Assembly: GCA_945878375.1 (NCBI GenBank)
Contig: CAMDWG010000005.1
Span: 62,001 to 126,000 of the forward strand
Direction of reading: 5' to 3'
Length of the DNA stretch: 64,000 nucleotides
Source of the DNA: Roseomonas mucosa
GTDB lineage: Bacteria; Pseudomonadota; Alphaproteobacteria; Acetobacterales; Acetobacteraceae
Shown: in pieces, positions 51,088 to 60,410 of the stretch
Numbering within the stretch: position 1 is the first letter of the stretch
Layout of the letters: each line of letters begins with the position of its first letter
Position numbers and translations under genes: made by a program
The notes under the pieces: model-generated
The model's input: only the letters and a program-made list of their open reading frames with translations
The model's database searches: none
Told to the model about the DNA's origin: nothing

Positions 51088-52662
51088 TCAGCGCTGGCGG
51101 ATGCGGCCATCCGTGCGCGGCGTGACCGGCGCCTGCGCGACAAGGTGGGCGGCCACGACCTCCTCGAGCAGCGGACCGCTGTCATAGGCCTCCAGCGCAT
51201 GGTCGCGCAGCGCGACATAGCCGTCGCCGCCCAGGCGCATGAAGTTGTTGGTGACGATGCGATAGGCGCGTTCCGGATCGACGCGGCCGGCACGCTCGCC
51301 GCGCGTGCCCTCCGCCGAGACGATGCGCTGGCCGGCCGGCGCCGACATATCCACCACCAGCCGCAGCCCCGCCACCTGCGGGAAGCGCCCGGCGCCCGGC
51401 TGCGACAAGCCGTTCTCCAGCGCCGCCAGCAGATGGGCGCCGCGCACGACGGCGGTGGCGAGGGTGTTGCCGAAGGGCAGCACGGTCAGCACGTCGCCAT
51501 AGCTGATGGTGCCGGCGGGCAGGCCCGCGCGGATCCCGCCGCCATTCTGCAGCGCGACATCGGCGGTGGGCACGGCCGCCAGCATCGCTTCCGCGATCAG
51601 GTTGCCGATGGCGCATTCGCCGGTGCGGCAGCCGGCATTGTCCATCGCGATCGAGGCGGCCGCGACGGGCCGCGCGCGCAATTCGCCAAGCGGGGCGGCG
51701 AAGCGCGCGACGATCGCCTTGGCCTCGGCGTCCTCGGGCAGGTCCGGGCCAAGCTCCGCCGCATCGCCGCCATGCGCCGCGATCCGGCCATCCGCGCCGA
51801 TGTCGAGGTCGAGCCGCCCGAGGAAGCGCCCGAGCGCGCCGGCCTGCACGATCCGCACCGCGCGGTCCGGCCCGTCCACCAGCATCGGCGCGGGCCCGGC
51901 GGCGCCGGGGCGGTTGGCCAGGATCGTGTGCGAATGCCCGCCGATGATCGCATCGACGCCGCGCACCCGCGCCGCCAGCTGCTGGTCGGCCGCGAGGCCA
52001 CGATGCGACAGCACCACGACGGTCGCCGGCCCCGCCGCCCGGGCCTCGGCCACGGCGCGTGCGGTCGCTTCCTCCGCGTCGAGGAAGCGCAGCCGCGGGC
52101 CGGGAGATGCGATGGTCGGCGTGTCCTCGGTCGTCAGGCCGATCACCACGATGCGCGCGCCGCCCCGTTCGAAGGCGATCCAGGGCCGCACCAGCCCGTC
52201 CAGCGCGGGCTCCGCGCGCACATCGAGGTTGGCCCCGAGGATCGGCGCGCCAAGGGCGCGGATGTAGCGCGCGGCATTCTCCGGCCCGTGGTCGAATTCA
52301 TGGTTGCCGAGGGCCATGGCCTCGACGCCCCATTCCCGCTGGATCGCCGCTTCCGCCAGGCCGCGATGATGGGTGTAGAACAGGCTGCCCATGAACTGGT
52401 CACCGGCATCGAGCGCGAGGCTCGCACGGCGCTCGGCCATGGCGGCCGTGCGCGCGGCCTTCACCGCGCCGACCAGCCGCGCACTGCCGCCGAGGCAGGG
52501 CTGCCCGTCCCGGCAGCCCGCGCCATTGGCCTGCGCGCCCTCATGCCGGCTGTGGAAGTCGTTGAGGTGGATCAGGCTGACCCGGGCCGCCGCCTGCGCC
52601 GGCGCGGGGCGGAGTGACGCGACCGGCAGGGCGGCGGCGAGGAGGTGGCGGCGCTTGATCAT
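51088..52662 (-). CDS. Periplasmic 5'-nucleotidase/UDP-sugar hydrolase
   Basis: 524-residue two-domain nucleotidase with signal peptide (MIKRRHLLAAALPVASLRPAPAQA). Metal ligands: Asp35 and His37 (HLNDFHSRHEG), DAGDQFMGS, GNHEFDHG, SHRGLA and GGHSHT. The C-terminal substrate domain has NGGGIRAGLPAGTISYGDVLTVLPFGN and FMRLGGDGY. It dephosphorylates extracellular or periplasmic nucleotides. It lies 25 nt upstream of DUF938 on the same strand, separate in function. Confidence 0.92.
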   Translation of the reverse strand: MIKRRHLLAAALPVASLRPAPAQAAARVSLIHLNDFHSRHEGAQANGAGCRDGQPCLGGSARLVGAVKAARTAAMAERRASLALDAGDQFMGSLFYTHHRGLAEAAIQREWGVEAMALGNHEFDHGPENAARYIRALGAPILGANLDVRAEPALDGLVRPWIAFERGGARIVVIGLTTEDTPTIASPGPRLRFLDAEEATARAVAEARAAGPATVVVLSHRGLAADQQLAARVRGVDAIIGGHSHTILANRPGAAGPAPMLVDGPDRAVRIVQAGALGRFLGRLDLDIGADGRIAAHGGDAAELGPDLPEDAEAKAIVARFAAPLGELRARPVAAASIAMDNAGCRTGECAIGNLIAEAMLAAVPTADVALQNGGGIRAGLPAGTISYGDVLTVLPFGNTLATAVVRGAHLLAALENGLSQPGAGRFPQVAGLRLVVDMSAPAGQRIVSAEGTRGERAGRVDPERAYRIVTNNFMRLGGDGYVALRDHALEAYDSGPLLEEVVAAHLVAQAPVTPRTDGRIRQR

Positions 52663-52731
52663 GCGCAGCTTGATAGGTGAAGCCCGCCCAGCCTGTCACG
52701 CTCGGGATGCTGTGTTGGCGTTTCGCGCCGG

Positions 52732-53667
52732 TTAAATTTGTGCGGCCAGCTGTTGTGTCCCTGCAATCCGGCGCGTGCCGAGCCGCGCGCCCAGCACGGC
52801 GGCGACCGCGCCGAGCAGCAGGGCGGCAAAGATCCAGTAGGCGCCTGTGGCTGTCGCCTCGGCCGTCGCCTGTGCCGCGGCGCGCGCCTCTGTCTCGGCC
52901 TGGGCGGCGACCTGACGCGCTTCGGCTTCCAGGCGACTGATGCGGGATTGCGCCTCGGCGGGTGGCAGGCCGTATTCGGCGCCGACGATCTGCGCCAGCC
53001 TGTCCCGCTGGCCGGGCAGGAAATCGCCCTGGCGCAGCCGCTGGCCGAGGAGGCGCGCGATCTCCGCCCGGCGCTGGTCGGTGCTCATGCGCGCCGGGTC
53101 GCCGCCGGTTTCCAGCCCGTTCCGCAGGCGGTCGGCCAGTTGCTGCGCGTCGATCGTCCCGGCCAGTTGCGGCGCCATGGCCCGCGCGGCCTGGCCCGCG
53201 GCTTCGCCTGCGCCCTGCGCCGTGCCACCGAGGATGGCGGACGCCCCAGTCATCGCCGTGCTGGCAGTGCCGCTCAGGATATTGCCGAGCAGCACCGCGC
53301 TGACCAGGAAGCTGATCGCCCAGACCGACAGGCCGTGCAGCACGCCATCGGTATCGTCCGCCGTGCCGGACAGCCGCGCCGCGACCCAGCCGCCCGCGGT
53401 GAGCCCGATCAGGTTCGCGACCAGCAGCCAGATGCCGCTCGCGATGCCGAGCAGCCCGGCACCCGGCGTTTCGCCGGGCTGCGCCGGGTCGATGGTGGTG
53501 GCGCCGACCGCGAGGCCCAGCACGTTCAGCATGGCGCCCACCGCCACGGCGAACAGGCCGCCAGCCAGGATGGCGCCCCAGGAGATGCGCGGCGGCAGGG
53601 CCGGCGCGCCTTCCGGCGCGGCGCGGCCATAGCCCGCCTGACCGGCGGTCGCGACATGTGTCTGCAT
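52732..53667 (-). CDS. PhnA-like integral membrane protein
   Basis: 311-residue membrane protein. Four N-terminal helices include ISWGAILAGGLFAVAVGAMLNVLGLAVG and LLGIASGIWLLVANLIGLTAGGWVAARLSG. A cytoplasmic or periplasmic helical insert (about 165-265) is rich in Ala, Arg and Glu with coiled-coil character. One last helix ends it (GAYWIFAALLLGAVAAVLGARLG). Similar proteins are labelled PhnA-like, but no phosphonate function is implied. Confidence 0.7.
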   Translation of the reverse strand: MQTHVATAGQAGYGRAAPEGAPALPPRISWGAILAGGLFAVAVGAMLNVLGLAVGATTIDPAQPGETPGAGLLGIASGIWLLVANLIGLTAGGWVAARLSGTADDTDGVLHGLSVWAISFLVSAVLLGNILSGTASTAMTGASAILGGTAQGAGEAAGQAARAMAPQLAGTIDAQQLADRLRNGLETGGDPARMSTDQRRAEIARLLGQRLRQGDFLPGQRDRLAQIVGAEYGLPPAEAQSRISRLEAEARQVAAQAETEARAAAQATAEATATGAYWIFAALLLGAVAAVLGARLGTRRIAGTQQLAAQI

Positions 53668-53864
53668 GATGCTGTCCTTCCCGGTTTCGGCCTCGATATC
53701 GGACGCGGGAGCCCAACGCCTCGTCGCGGCGGGGGTTCTCGTGGTCCTGCCGGGCCGGGCGCGAAAATCATGCGGTCAAGGCTTGCGGCGCACGCAATGG
53801 GTGCGCGCCGCCGCATTCCCGCCACCACCTTGTGCCAGACAGATCCGGTTCAGGTTCGGATGCG

Positions 53865-54773
53865 ATGCAGGTCTATCTGCCGATCGCCGAGATGTCGGTG
53901 GATGCCCTGCTGCTGCTGGGCATCGGCTTCGGCGTGGGCTGGCTCTCGGGCCTGTTCGGCGTCGGCGGCGGCTTCCTGCTGACCCCCCTTCTGATCCTGA
54001 TCGGCATTCCCTCCGCGGTCGCGGTGGGGTCCGGCGCGAACCAGACGCTCGGCGCCTCCGTCTCGGGTCTGATCGCGCAATGGCGGCGCGGCAATGTCGA
54101 TATCCGGATGGGGCTGGTGCTGCTGGTGGGGGGCTTCGCCGGGTCGTTCCTCGGCGTCCAGCTCTTTGCCTGGCTGCGCCGCGCGGGCCAGGTGGATCTG
54201 GCGGTGGCCGTCTTCTACGTCGTGGTCCTCGGCGCCGTCGGCGCGCTGATGGTGCGGGAGAGCGTCGGCGCGATCCTGCGGCGCGGCAAGGGGCGCAAGA
54301 CCCGGCTGCACGAGCATTTCTGGATCCACGGCCTGCCGCTGAAGATGCGGTTCCGCAAGTCGCGGCTGTACATCTCCGTCATCCCCCCGCTGGCCATCGG
54401 CTTCGCCATTGGCCTGCTGTCGGCGGTGATGGGCGTGGGCGGTGGATTCATGCTGGTGCCGGCGATGATCTACCTGCTCGGCATGCCGACCTCGGTCGTG
54501 ATCGGCACGTCTCTGTTCCAGGTGGTCTTCGTGACCGCGAATGTTACCTTCCTGCAGGCCATCCAGGTGGGCAGCGTCGATGTGGTGCTGACCCTGCTGC
54601 TGCTGGCGGGCGGCGTCGCCGGCGCGCAGTTCGGCGCCGCGATGGGCGGCAAGCTGCGTGGGGAGGAAACCCGCGCCCTGCTCGGCGCCCTGGTGCTGAG
54701 CGTGGCGGCGGCGCTGCTGTGGGATCTGCTCAGCGTCCCCGACCGGCTTTTTGTCATCGGACCCGTGCCATGA
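53865..54773 (+). CDS. TauE/SafE sulfite exporter family permease
   Basis: 302-residue permease with eight helices in two repeats. Both repeats have the glycine-rich motif (GWLSGLFGVGGGFLLTPLL and GLLSAVMGVGGGFMLVPAM). TauE/SafE carriers move sulfite, sulfoacetate or other organosulfonates. The start is set at 53865 where the helix begins. It overlaps the TIGR02186 gene (ATGA). Confidence 0.9.
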   Translation: MQVYLPIAEMSVDALLLLGIGFGVGWLSGLFGVGGGFLLTPLLILIGIPSAVAVGSGANQTLGASVSGLIAQWRRGNVDIRMGLVLLVGGFAGSFLGVQLFAWLRRAGQVDLAVAVFYVVVLGAVGALMVRESVGAILRRGKGRKTRLHEHFWIHGLPLKMRFRKSRLYISVIPPLAIGFAIGLLSAVMGVGGGFMLVPAMIYLLGMPTSVVIGTSLFQVVFVTANVTFLQAIQVGSVDVVLTLLLLAGGVAGAQFGAAMGGKLRGEETRALLGALVLSVAAALLWDLLSVPDRLFVIGPVP

Positions 54774-55546
54774 CGGGGCGCCGGCTGGTTCGTCTCCTGC
54801 TGCCGCTTCTGCTGCTTGGCCTGCCGGGGCTGGCGCCCGCGCAGGTGCCGCCGGTGGCGCCCGTCGCGCCGCCCTCCCTGGCGGCGGAATTGTCGACGCG
54901 CCGGATCGAGGTGACGACGGCCTTCGCGGGCGGCGAGATTCTGGTCTTCGGCGCGACGGAACGGCTGATCCATGCGGGCGGCGACGAGGTGGTGGTGCTC
55001 GCCACCGGTCCCAACGCCGGGCTCATCGTGCGGGAGAAGGTCCAGCTGCTCGGCTTGTGGGTCAACGGCCCCGCCGCGCGGTTCAACGACGTGCCGAGCT
55101 ATTGGGCCATGGCCTCCACCCGCCCACCGCCCGAGATGCTGGCCGATGTCGAGCGAACCGAGCTGCGGCTTGGCGTGGACCTGATCAGCCTGCCGCAGCT
55201 CGGCGCGCGCGGGCCGCAATTCCGCGATGCGCTGCGTGACCTGAAGCGGGCTGATGGGCTTTGGGCGGATGCCGTGCCGATGGAGCTTTCGGGCGGGCGC
55301 CTGTTCCATGCGCGGCTGCCGGTGCCGTCCACCGTTGCGACGGGGGAATACCGGGTGCAGGTGCTGCTGGTGCGGGCCGGGCGTGTGGTGGCGCGGCAGG
55401 AGCTGTCGCTCGACATCGTGCGCGTCGGCACCGCCGCGCGCATCGCCGATGTCGCACGCGACCTGCCGATGTTGTATGGCATTGCATGCATCCTGCTGGC
55501 CGCCTTCGCCGGCTGGTTGGGCAGCGTGCTGTTCCGCAGGGGCTGA
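54770..55546 (+). CDS. TIGR02186 family protein
   Basis: 258-residue alphaproteobacterial TIGR02186 (Alph_Pro_TM) protein. Signal peptide (LLLPLLLLGLPGLAPAQ), an extracytoplasmic beta-rich region (RRIEVTTAFAGGEILVFGA, GLWVNGPAARFNDVPSYW) and a C-terminal helix (MLYGIACILLAAFAGWLGSVLF). It is often found next to TauE-type permeases, as here with a 4-nt overlap, so it is probably an accessory subunit. No function is known. Confidence 0.85.
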   Translation: MTGRRLVRLLLPLLLLGLPGLAPAQVPPVAPVAPPSLAAELSTRRIEVTTAFAGGEILVFGATERLIHAGGDEVVVLATGPNAGLIVREKVQLLGLWVNGPAARFNDVPSYWAMASTRPPPEMLADVERTELRLGVDLISLPQLGARGPQFRDALRDLKRADGLWADAVPMELSGGRLFHARLPVPSTVATGEYRVQVLLVRAGRVVARQELSLDIVRVGTAARIADVARDLPMLYGIACILLAAFAGWLGSVLFRRG

Positions 55547-55579
55547 GGCCCCAGGGTTCGAGGCCGGAGGAACTGGCGG

Positions 55580-56074
55580 ATGGGCGAGACGGCGGCGGCC
55601 GCGCAGGCCAGGCGGGACAGGGTCTTCCTGGTCATGGTGGATGACAGTGCCGAACGGCGCGTGGCGCTCCGCTACGCCTGCCTCCGCGTGCGCAAAAGCG
55701 GTGGCCGGGTCGCGCTGCTCCGGGTGATCGAGCCGGCGGGGCAGGTCGAATGGGCCGGCGTCGGCGCCATGCTGGCCGAGGAACGGCGCCAGGATGCCGA
55801 AACGCTGCTGTCGGGCCTGGCGGCCGAGGTCACCGACCTGACCGGCGGCCTGCCGATCCTGCTGATCCGGGAAGGCACGCCGCGCGACGAATTGCTGGCG
55901 CTGCTGGAGGAAGACCCGCGCATCTCGATCCTGGTGCTTGCCGCGGCGGCAGGCGGGTCGGGGCCGGGGCCGCTGATCTCGGCGCTGGCCGGGCGGTATG
56001 CGGCCAAGCTTGCGGTGCCGATGACGATCGTGCCTGGCAACCTCAGCGATTCCGAACTCGATCGCGTGACCTGA
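55580..56074 (+). CDS. Universal stress protein family protein
   Basis: 164-residue UspA-like protein: VFLVMVDDSAERRVALRYACLRVRKSGGRVALLRVIEP is the first strand-helix unit and VPMTIVPG the final strand. The ATP-binding GxxGx(9)GS loop is replaced by ISALAGRYAAKL, so nucleotide binding is doubtful. GGAGG ribosome site. It follows TIGR02186 by 33 nt in the same run. Confidence 0.8.
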   Translation: MGETAAAAQARRDRVFLVMVDDSAERRVALRYACLRVRKSGGRVALLRVIEPAGQVEWAGVGAMLAEERRQDAETLLSGLAAEVTDLTGGLPILLIREGTPRDELLALLEEDPRISILVLAAAAGGSGPGPLISALAGRYAAKLAVPMTIVPGNLSDSELDRVT

Positions 56075-56182
56075 CCACCCCGGGGCCGGGGGCGCGGCCA
56101 TTTGCCAGGGGTGGCGTTGCAGGTCGGGAGAAAACGGACCACATTGGTCTTCAATCCAGGCACCTGCGGACAACCAAGACTC

Positions 56183-56749
56183 ATGTTCATCGAGACGGAA
56201 GGCACGCCGAACCCCGCAACCCTCAAATTCCTCCCCGGGCGGGATGTGATGGGCGGCAGCGGCACGGCGGATTTCACCGGCGTGGCGGAGGCAGATGGGC
56301 GCAGCCCGCTGGCCGCGCGCATCTTCGCGGTGGGCGAGGTGGCGCGCGTGTTCCTCGGCAACGACTTCATCACCGTGACCAAGGCCGAGGATGCCGATTG
56401 GCAGGCCCTGCGCCCGCGCGTGCTGGGCGCGATCATGGAGCACTACCTGGCCGGCCTGCCCGTGATCGAGGGCGCCGAACAGGCGGGGGAGGAGGAGGAT
56501 TTCGCCCCCGAGGATGGCGAGATCGTCACCCAGATCAAGGAATTGCTGGACACGCGCGTGCGCCCGGCGGTGGCGGGCGATGGCGGGGACATCATCTTCC
56601 GCGGCTTCCGCGACGGCATCGTGCGACTGCGGATGCAGGGCGCTTGCAGCGGCTGCCCTTCCTCTCGCGCCACGCTGAAGCATGGGGTCGAGACGATGCT
56701 GCGCCACTATGTGCCCGAAGTGGTGCGGGTGGAGCAGGTCGAGGCCTGA
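56183..56749 (+). CDS. NifU-type Fe-S scaffold/carrier protein
   Basis: 188-residue Nfu protein: an N-terminal Nfu_N domain (MFIETEGTPNPATLKFLPG ... GNDFITVTK) and a C-terminal NifU domain with the cluster-binding CSGCPSS pair in RLRMQGACSGCPSSRATLKHG. It delivers Fe-S clusters to apoproteins. The start at 56183 matches the family. It is the mitochondrial NFU1-like form usual in alphaproteobacteria. Confidence 0.93.
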   Translation: MFIETEGTPNPATLKFLPGRDVMGGSGTADFTGVAEADGRSPLAARIFAVGEVARVFLGNDFITVTKAEDADWQALRPRVLGAIMEHYLAGLPVIEGAEQAGEEEDFAPEDGEIVTQIKELLDTRVRPAVAGDGGDIIFRGFRDGIVRLRMQGACSGCPSSRATLKHGVETMLRHYVPEVVRVEQVEA

Positions 56750-56909
56750 TCCCGGCCGCGGTGACGGGGCGGCACCGGCATCCCGCCCCCGGCTGCCACG
56801 CCGGACGATATTCATCCCCGTGATGGCGGCCATCCGGGCGGCACGGTCTGGCAGGTCGCAGCTGCGCCCCATATAGCGGCGCACCACGGCAACCTTTGCG
56901 AGATATCCG

Positions 56910-57509
56910 ATGCTCCAAGACCCGACCACACTCGATGACCGCGCGCTCGACCAGCTGTTCCGCGAGGCGCGCACCCAGAACAAGTGGCAGGACCGGCCGG
57001 TGCCGGACGCCACGCTCGAGGAAGTCTACAACCTTCTCAAGTGGGCGCCGACCTCGGTCAACAGCTCTCCCGCGCGCTTCGTGTTCGTCCGCACGCCGGA
57101 AGGCAAGGCGAAGCTGAAGCAGGCGCTGTCGGCGGGGAATGTCGAGAAGGCCATGACCGCGCCGGTCACCGTGATCGTCGCGCATGATGTCGAGTTCTAC
57201 GAGAAGCTGCCCTTCCTGTTTCCGCATGTCGACGCCCGGTCCTGGTTCGCCGGCAACCAAGCCTTTGCCGAGGCCACAGCCTTCCGCAACGGCACGCTGC
57301 AGGGCGCCTATCTGATGATGGCGGCGCGGTCCGTCGGGCTCGATGTCGGGGCCATGAGCGGCTTCGACAATGCGAAGGTGGATGAGCTGTTCCTGGCCGG
57401 CACGAGCTGGAAGTCCAACTTCCTGGTCAATCTCGGCTATGGCGACCCGAGCGGCCTGTTCCCCCGCAGCCCCCGCCTGTCCTTCGACGAGGCCTGCCGG
57501 TTGGATTGA
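56910..57509 (+). CDS. rutE: Malonic semialdehyde reductase-like nitroreductase
   Basis: 199-residue FMN nitroreductase of the RutE/HadB type: [44 protein letters not shown] is the family N-terminus and [20 protein letters not shown] the C-terminal FMN site. In the Rut pathway it reduces malonic semialdehyde to 3-hydroxypropionate. No other rut genes are in the window, so it may be a general nitroreductase. Confidence 0.85.
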   Translation: MLQDPTTLDDRALDQLFREARTQNKWQDRPVPDATLEEVYNLLKWAPTSVNSSPARFVFVRTPEGKAKLKQALSAGNVEKAMTAPVTVIVAHDVEFYEKLPFLFPHVDARSWFAGNQAFAEATAFRNGTLQGAYLMMAARSVGLDVGAMSGFDNAKVDELFLAGTSWKSNFLVNLGYGDPSGLFPRSPRLSFDEACRLD

Positions 57510-57588
57510 TCCCCACGACGACGCTGCGCGTCGCCGCGGGGGCCCCGGATGGGCGCTTGCCTTGTCCGGTTGGCTCCGCCTCCCGCGG

Positions 57589-57613
57589 CGAAGCCGCGGG
57601 AGGGCACCGGGGG
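57589..57613. terminator. Hairpin between the convergent rutE-like and response regulator genes
   Basis: Perfect 11-bp stem CCTCCCGCGGC-GAA-GCCGCGGGAGG in the 145-nt gap between converging genes. No T-run follows, so it may be a Rho-type or bidirectional stop. Confidence 0.55.
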
Positions 57614-57654
57614 GCGGAACGGCTGCGGCCGGACCGCCCTTTTCTCTTGGTCTG

Positions 57655-58380
57655 CTACGCGGCCTGTTGTGTCGGGCGGCCGGCATGAGGGTCGAGGCGG
57701 TAGCCGCCGCCTTCGGTCAGCAGAAGCCGCGCCTGGCTCGGCTCCGGCTCGATCTTCTGGCGGAGGCGGTAGATATGCGTCTCCAGCGTGTGCGTGGTCA
57801 CGGCGCTGTTGTAGCCCCAGACCTCGTTCAGCAGGATCTGCCGCCCGACCGGGCGCCCACCGGCGCGGTAGAGATACTTCAGGATCGCGGCTTCCTTTTC
57901 CGTCAGGCGGATCTTCCGGTTCCGCGCGCCTTCGAACAGCAGCTTGGCGCTTGGGCGGAAGGTGTAGGGGCCGATGGTGAAAACCGCGTCCTCGGAATTG
58001 TCGAAGACGCGCAGCTGGGCACGCAGCCGCGCCGTCAGTTCCGACACGCGGAAGGGCTTGGCGATGTAGTCGTTCGCGCCGCTGTCCAGGCCGCGGACGA
58101 TGTCCTGTTCCTGGTCGGCGCCGGTCAGCATCAGGATCGGCATCCGCAACCCCTGCTTCCGCAGCTTCGCGCAGAGTTCCCGTCCATCGCCGTCCGGCAG
58201 GCCGATGTCGAGGATGATCGCATCGTAGTGCGAATCCTCCATCGCCAGCCGGGCCAGCGTCTCGGCTGCCGTGCCGGCCTGCTCGGGGGCGAATTCCCCG
58301 TCATGCGCCAACTGTTCGCTGAGCGTTTCGCGCAAGGCTTCGTCGTCGTCCACGACAAGGATAGGCCGAGGGCCAGCCAT
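57655..58380 (-). CDS. OmpR-family response regulator
   Basis: 241-residue response regulator. Receiver: acidic pocket Asp11-Asp12, phospho-acceptor Asp58 (IILDIGLPDGDG), Lys108 (YIAKPF). A winged-helix DNA-binding domain follows (RLTEKEAAILKYLYRAGGRPVGRQILLNEVWG, THTLETHIYRLRQKIE). The start follows GGGAG. It looks like the CenR-type essential regulators of alphaproteobacteria, but no kinase is adjacent. Confidence 0.88.
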   Translation of the reverse strand: MAGPRPILVVDDDEALRETLSEQLAHDGEFAPEQAGTAAETLARLAMEDSHYDAIILDIGLPDGDGRELCAKLRKQGLRMPILMLTGADQEQDIVRGLDSGANDYIAKPFRVSELTARLRAQLRVFDNSEDAVFTIGPYTFRPSAKLLFEGARNRKIRLTEKEAAILKYLYRAGGRPVGRQILLNEVWGYNSAVTTHTLETHIYRLRQKIEPEPSQARLLLTEGGGYRLDPHAGRPTQQAA

Positions 58381-58695
58381 GTTGACTCCCGCTTCGCTGA
58401 ACGGCGTTATGTCGCCGTCGTGAAACTCCATCCCCGGCAGGGCGCGGCCCGCACCACCCTGGCTGGGCCGCCGATCCTTGGCGGCCATGACCTGGTGGCC
58501 TTGCTGCGGCGCAGCACAACCTGCCGATGAGCCGGAGAGTGCCTCACGGCTCACGGCGGGGGCAAGCCTCGCGGCACACCCGTCACGATCACCACCGCTT
58601 GACCGGTGAAATGATTTTGGCGGGCCTATCCCCTCCCAAACGCCTTGGCCGCGCCACATTGCAGCGGGCGAATGGGGGGCCAGCACGGAAAGGCC
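58381..58695. other. Divergent promoter region between the response regulator and ribA
   Basis: 315 nt. Coding features are absent. A -35-like TTGACC lies near 58599, followed by an A/T-rich patch (GGTGAAATGATTTTGG) that stands out from the GC-rich surroundings and probably contains the promoters of both genes. I cannot assign a -10. Confidence 0.4.
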
Positions 58696-59886
58696 ATGAT
58701 GAACGGACCCGGACAACGCGTGTCACAATTTCGCGATGACGCCACGGCCGCGGCGCCGGACGCAGGCGCGCGCGCGCTGCGCGCGGTCCATCGCGCCGCA
58801 TCCGAATTGCGGCGCGGTACGCCCGTGCTGCTGTCGGGGCCGGAGGGCGCGCTGATCCTCGCCGCCGCCGAGACCGTCTCCGCCCTCTCTCTGGCGGAGA
58901 TGGCGCGGGGCGCCCACGCGGCGCCCGTGCTGCTGCTGGCCCCTGTGCGCGCCGCCGCCGTGCTGCAGCGTCCGGTTCCGCAATCCGTCCAGCCCGCCGC
59001 CGCGCCGGAGCCCTCCGCCGTGGCGCTGCGCCTGCCGCCGGCCTTGCTCGACCCGGCCACCCTGCGGAGCCTGGCGGACCCCACCGCCGAACGCCTGATG
59101 CCCGCGGAGCCGGAGCGTGTCGCGGCGCCCGCGCTCGCTCCCGCCGCCATCGCGCTGGCCAAGATCGCGCGGCTGCTGCCCGCGCTGGTCGCCATGCCGG
59201 CCGCCGAGCCAGCCACCGCGCGTCTCGACCTGCTGTCGGTTTCCGCCGAACAGGTCCTGGCCTATCCGGACCTCTCGGCCTCCACCCTGGCCCGCGTCGC
59301 GGAGGCGCGAGTGCCGCTGGAGGATGCGCCGGAGGCCCGGATCGTGTCCTTCCGCGCCGCCGATGGCGGGATCGAGCATCTGGCGATCCTGGTCGGCCAG
59401 CCGGAAGCCACGCTGGCCGCGGGCGGCGTGCCGCTGGCGCGCATCCATTCGGAATGCTTCACCGGCGACCTGCTGGGGTCGCTGCGCTGCGATTGCGGCC
59501 CGCAGCTGCGCGGCGCCATCAAGCGCATGGCCGAGGACCCGGCCGGCGGCGTGCTGGTCTACCTGGCGCAGGAAGGCCGCGGCATCGGCCTGGTCAACAA
59601 GCTGCGCGCCTATGCGCTGCAGGATCAGGGGCTCGATACGCTCGATGCCAATCGCGCGCTCGGCTACGGCGCGGATGAGCGCAATTTCTGGGTGGCGGCG
59701 GAGATGCTGCGCGCGCTCGGCATCGGCCGCGTGCGGCTGCTGACCAACAATCCGGACAAGCTGGCGGGGCTCGCCGCCTGCGGGATCGGCGTCGAGGGGC
59801 GGGAAGCGCATCAATTTGCCGCCAATGGCGTGAATGACGGTTATCTCGAGACCAAGGCGCGCCGCTTCGGGCATCTGCTCGTCTAG
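58696..59886 (+). CDS. ribA: GTP cyclohydrolase II with degenerate N-terminal domain
   Basis: 396-residue protein. The C-terminal half is GTP cyclohydrolase II: IHSECFTGDLLGSLRCDCG with the three zinc cysteines, LVYLAQEGRGIGLVNKLRAYALQDQGLDTLDAN and VRLLTNNPDKLAGL. The N-terminal 190 residues align only loosely with RibB (DHBP synthase) and lack its acidic catalytic motif, a degenerate fusion common in alphaproteobacteria. It makes the first committed riboflavin precursor. ATG at 58696 or 58699. The downstream gene begins 4 nt after its stop. Confidence 0.9.
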   Translation: MMNGPGQRVSQFRDDATAAAPDAGARALRAVHRAASELRRGTPVLLSGPEGALILAAAETVSALSLAEMARGAHAAPVLLLAPVRAAAVLQRPVPQSVQPAAAPEPSAVALRLPPALLDPATLRSLADPTAERLMPAEPERVAAPALAPAAIALAKIARLLPALVAMPAAEPATARLDLLSVSAEQVLAYPDLSASTLARVAEARVPLEDAPEARIVSFRAADGGIEHLAILVGQPEATLAAGGVPLARIHSECFTGDLLGSLRCDCGPQLRGAIKRMAEDPAGGVLVYLAQEGRGIGLVNKLRAYALQDQGLDTLDANRALGYGADERNFWVAAEMLRALGIGRVRLLTNNPDKLAGLAACGIGVEGREAHQFAANGVNDGYLETKARRFGHLLV

Positions 59887-59889
59887 CCA

Positions 59890-60402
59890 ATGCAGGCCGA
59901 TGACGGCTTCGCACGCGTCTTCCCGGACGGGCGGCTGGTATTCCAGGGGCGGGTGCTGCGCTGCGTGCTCGGCAATGGCGGCGTGGTGCCGGCGGCGGTG
60001 AAGCGAGAGGGCGATGGCGCGACGCCTGCCGCGCGCATGCCGCTCCGCCGCCTGTTCTTCCGCGCCGATCGCGGCCCCGCGCCGCGCTGCGCCGTGCCGG
60101 TCGAGCCGATCGCGCCGCTGGATGGATGGTGCGACGACCCGTCGCACCGCGCCTATAACCGCGCGGTCCGCCTGCCCTTCGACGCGTCGCATGAGATGCT
60201 GTGGCGGGATGACCATGTCTATGACGTGATCGGCGTGCTGGGCTGGAACGACGACCCGGTGGAGCGGGGCCGCGGCAGCGCGATCTTCCTGCATCTGGCG
60301 CGGGAAGATGGCCGGCCGACCGAAGGCTGCGTCGCGCTGGCGCCGCGCGATCTGCGGGCGGTGCTGGAAGCGGGGCTGCTGGGTGTGGAGGTGGGGGGGT
60401 AG
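59890..60402 (+). CDS. L,D-transpeptidase (YkuD) family protein
   Basis: 170-residue YkuD-fold protein. The catalytic motif is IFLHLAREDGRPTEGCVALAPRDL with Cys147 as nucleophile and the upstream His. No signal peptide is visible, which is typical of the short DUF/YkuD members next to ribA. L,D-transpeptidases act on peptidoglycan, so export would be expected; the missing signal leaves the location unclear. It lies 3 nt after ribA. Confidence 0.8.
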   Translation: MQADDGFARVFPDGRLVFQGRVLRCVLGNGGVVPAAVKREGDGATPAARMPLRRLFFRADRGPAPRCAVPVEPIAPLDGWCDDPSHRAYNRAVRLPFDASHEMLWRDDHVYDVIGVLGWNDDPVERGRGSAIFLHLAREDGRPTEGCVALAPRDLRAVLEAGLLGVEVGG

Positions 60403-60410
60403 GGGCCGCC

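Noticed and set aside
56750-56909. Sigma-54-like GG/GC promoter before the nitroreductase gene
   Set aside because: The GG and GC elements do not have the required spacing; a -10-like TATAGC without a good -35 is all that remains.
54470-57013. 847-codon minus-strand open frame over the TauE-NifU region
   Set aside because: Antisense to well-supported plus-strand genes; low-complexity translation rich in His, Arg and Gln.
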